A stretch of DNA of 14,128 nt from Spirochaetales bacterium. Its GTDB lineage: Bacteria > Spirochaetota > Spirochaetia > SZUA-6 > DRHE01. Within the stretch, counting starts at the first letter, position 1, and each line of letters starts with the position of its first letter. The notes under the pieces are model-generated. The model had not been told where the DNA came from and searched no databases. It was given only the letters and a program-made list of their open reading frames with translations. The position numbers and the translations under genes were made by a program. The stretch is taken from NCBI GenBank assembly GCA_023136785.1, contig JAGLQP010000013.1:1-14128 (forward strand), in the 5' to 3' direction. Below, in pieces: positions 13,500 to 14,128 of the stretch.

Positions 13500-14128
13500 A
13501 TGAGACTGTTGGGCCTGGATATCGGAACGACCACGATCTGCGGGCTCCTGGTGGAGGCGACCACCGGTAGGATCTTAGACCTCGCCAGCGTGCGCAACAC
13601 GTTCCGGCTGCCTTGCGCGCAGCCGGATGAGGCGTTGCAGGATCCCGAAAGCATCCTGGCCGCGTCCGAGCGGATCGTTGGACAGCTGATTGGAACTGAT
13701 GAGGCCGTCGCCGGCATCGGCGTGACAGGCCAGATGCATGGGATCGTATACCTCGACGGCCAAGGCCAACCGGCGGGGCCGCTGTACACCTGGCAGGACG
13801 GGCGCGGCGATCGCGAGTATGCAGCCGGTCAGACGTATGCGTCCTTCATCTCGGAAGCGCTGGGTGCCCAGGTGAGCACCGGAATGGGGTTCGTGACTCA
13901 CTATTGGAACACCAGGCACGGAGGCGCACCGGAGCGCGCAGTTGCTTTCTGTACGGTCGCCGACTTCGTGGCCATGCGGCTGGCCGGAGCCGCCCGGCCC
14001 TTGATGGATGCCAGCAACGCCGCCAGCCTGGGCTGTTTTGACCTGAAGGACCTGCGGTTCCGGACCGATGCCGCGGCGCAGCTGGGAGTCTCGCCGTCGA
14101 TGTTTCCGCCGGTGGCGCTGGACTACCC
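13500..14128 (+). CDS. FGGY-family kinase, sedoheptulokinase-like, 3' partial
   Basis: The first 209 residues of a sugar kinase cut by the window end. MRLLGLDIGTTTICGLLV is the standard FGGY N terminus with the phosphate-binding DIGTTT loop at residues 7-12. VTGQMHGIVYLD (about 75-86) and YTWQDGRG (about 95-102) resemble sedoheptulokinase (SHPK) more than xylulokinase or glycerol kinase; in the other two kinases here the matching motifs are SGQMM and IWADxRS. SHPK makes sedoheptulose 7-phosphate from sedoheptulose. ATG 13500 is chosen by homology; the nearest purine-rich element, GGAAGGAG (13478-13485), is 14 nt away, longer than ideal. The gene is about 65-70 percent GC in sampled stretches, against about 37 percent in the cupin start region, which suggests different ancestry. 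The C-terminal half, with the catalytic Asp, is outside the window. Confidence 0.85.
   Translation, partial: MRLLGLDIGTTTICGLLVEATTGRILDLASVRNTFRLPCAQPDEALQDPESILAASERIVGQLIGTDEAVAGIGVTGQMHGIVYLDGQGQPAGPLYTWQDGRGDREYAAGQTYASFISEALGAQVSTGMGFVTHYWNTRHGGAPERAVAFCTVADFVAMRLAGAARPLMDASNAASLGCFDLKDLRFRTDAAAQLGVSPSMFPPVALDY

Noticed and set aside
13388..13919. Two minus-strand open frames opposite the third FGGY kinase
   Set aside because: The plus frame translates to clear FGGY motifs (DIGTTT, TGQMHG, TWQDGRG); the opposite frames are products of high GC content.
1..14128. CRISPR arrays, tRNA or rRNA genes, insertion sequences, phage or defence genes
   Set aside because: I found no direct-repeat arrays, tRNA-like cloverleaf segments, transposase motifs or terminal inverted repeats when reading both strands.

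Overview
This is a bacterial carbohydrate-uptake and catabolism island. Twelve complete genes and two genes cut by the window ends are packed into 14.1 kb, with strong Shine-Dalgarno sequences (AAGGAGG type) and few long gaps. The organism cannot be named from the sequence. The lipoprotein signal has an LFVGC lipobox with Phe at -3, the kind of relaxed lipobox seen in spirochaetes. A CUT1-type sugar ABC transporter without its own ATPase, sitting among many sugar kinases, would also suit a spirochaete or a similar heterotroph. This assignment is inference only.

Layout. (1) 1-1504, plus strand: the 3' part of a 6-phospho-3-hexuloisomerase (HxlB type), then an aldo/keto reductase. (2) 1545-3677, minus strand: an FGGY sugar kinase and, upstream of it, a second, diverged hexuloisomerase-like SIS protein. 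(3) 3678-3879: a divergent control region with a promoter for each direction and an inverted repeat over the plus-strand start site. (4) 3880-7757, plus strand: sugar-binding lipoprotein, two MalF/MalG-type permeases and a small protein of unknown function; a strong stem-loop separates the binding-protein gene from the permeases. (5) 7814-8491, minus strand: deoC-type aldolase, divergent from (6) 8630-11110, plus strand: a second FGGY kinase and a ribokinase-family kinase. Their shared promoter region carries a spaced inverted repeat. (7) 11130-11810, minus strand: AlsE-like hexulose-phosphate 3-epimerase, divergent from (8) 11884-12801, a second ribokinase-family kinase. (9) 12755-13177, minus strand: a small cupin whose 3' end overlaps the kinase. 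(10) 13178-13499 has no convincing gene. (11) 13500-end: the start of a third FGGY kinase, sedoheptulokinase-like, and much richer in GC than its neighbours.

How the genes may work together (inference). A sugar or polyol enters through the ABC system, powered by an ATPase encoded elsewhere. It is phosphorylated by FGGY or ribokinase-family enzymes, rearranged at C3 by the AlsE-like epimerase and the HxlB-like isomerases to reach fructose 6-phosphate, or cleaved by the DeoC-type aldolase. The reductase and cupin may handle carbonyl or anomeric forms. The striking features are the redundancy (five sugar kinases, two SIS isomerases), the repeated strand switching, and inverted repeats in or next to most of the divergent promoters. 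No regulator gene was recognised in the window.
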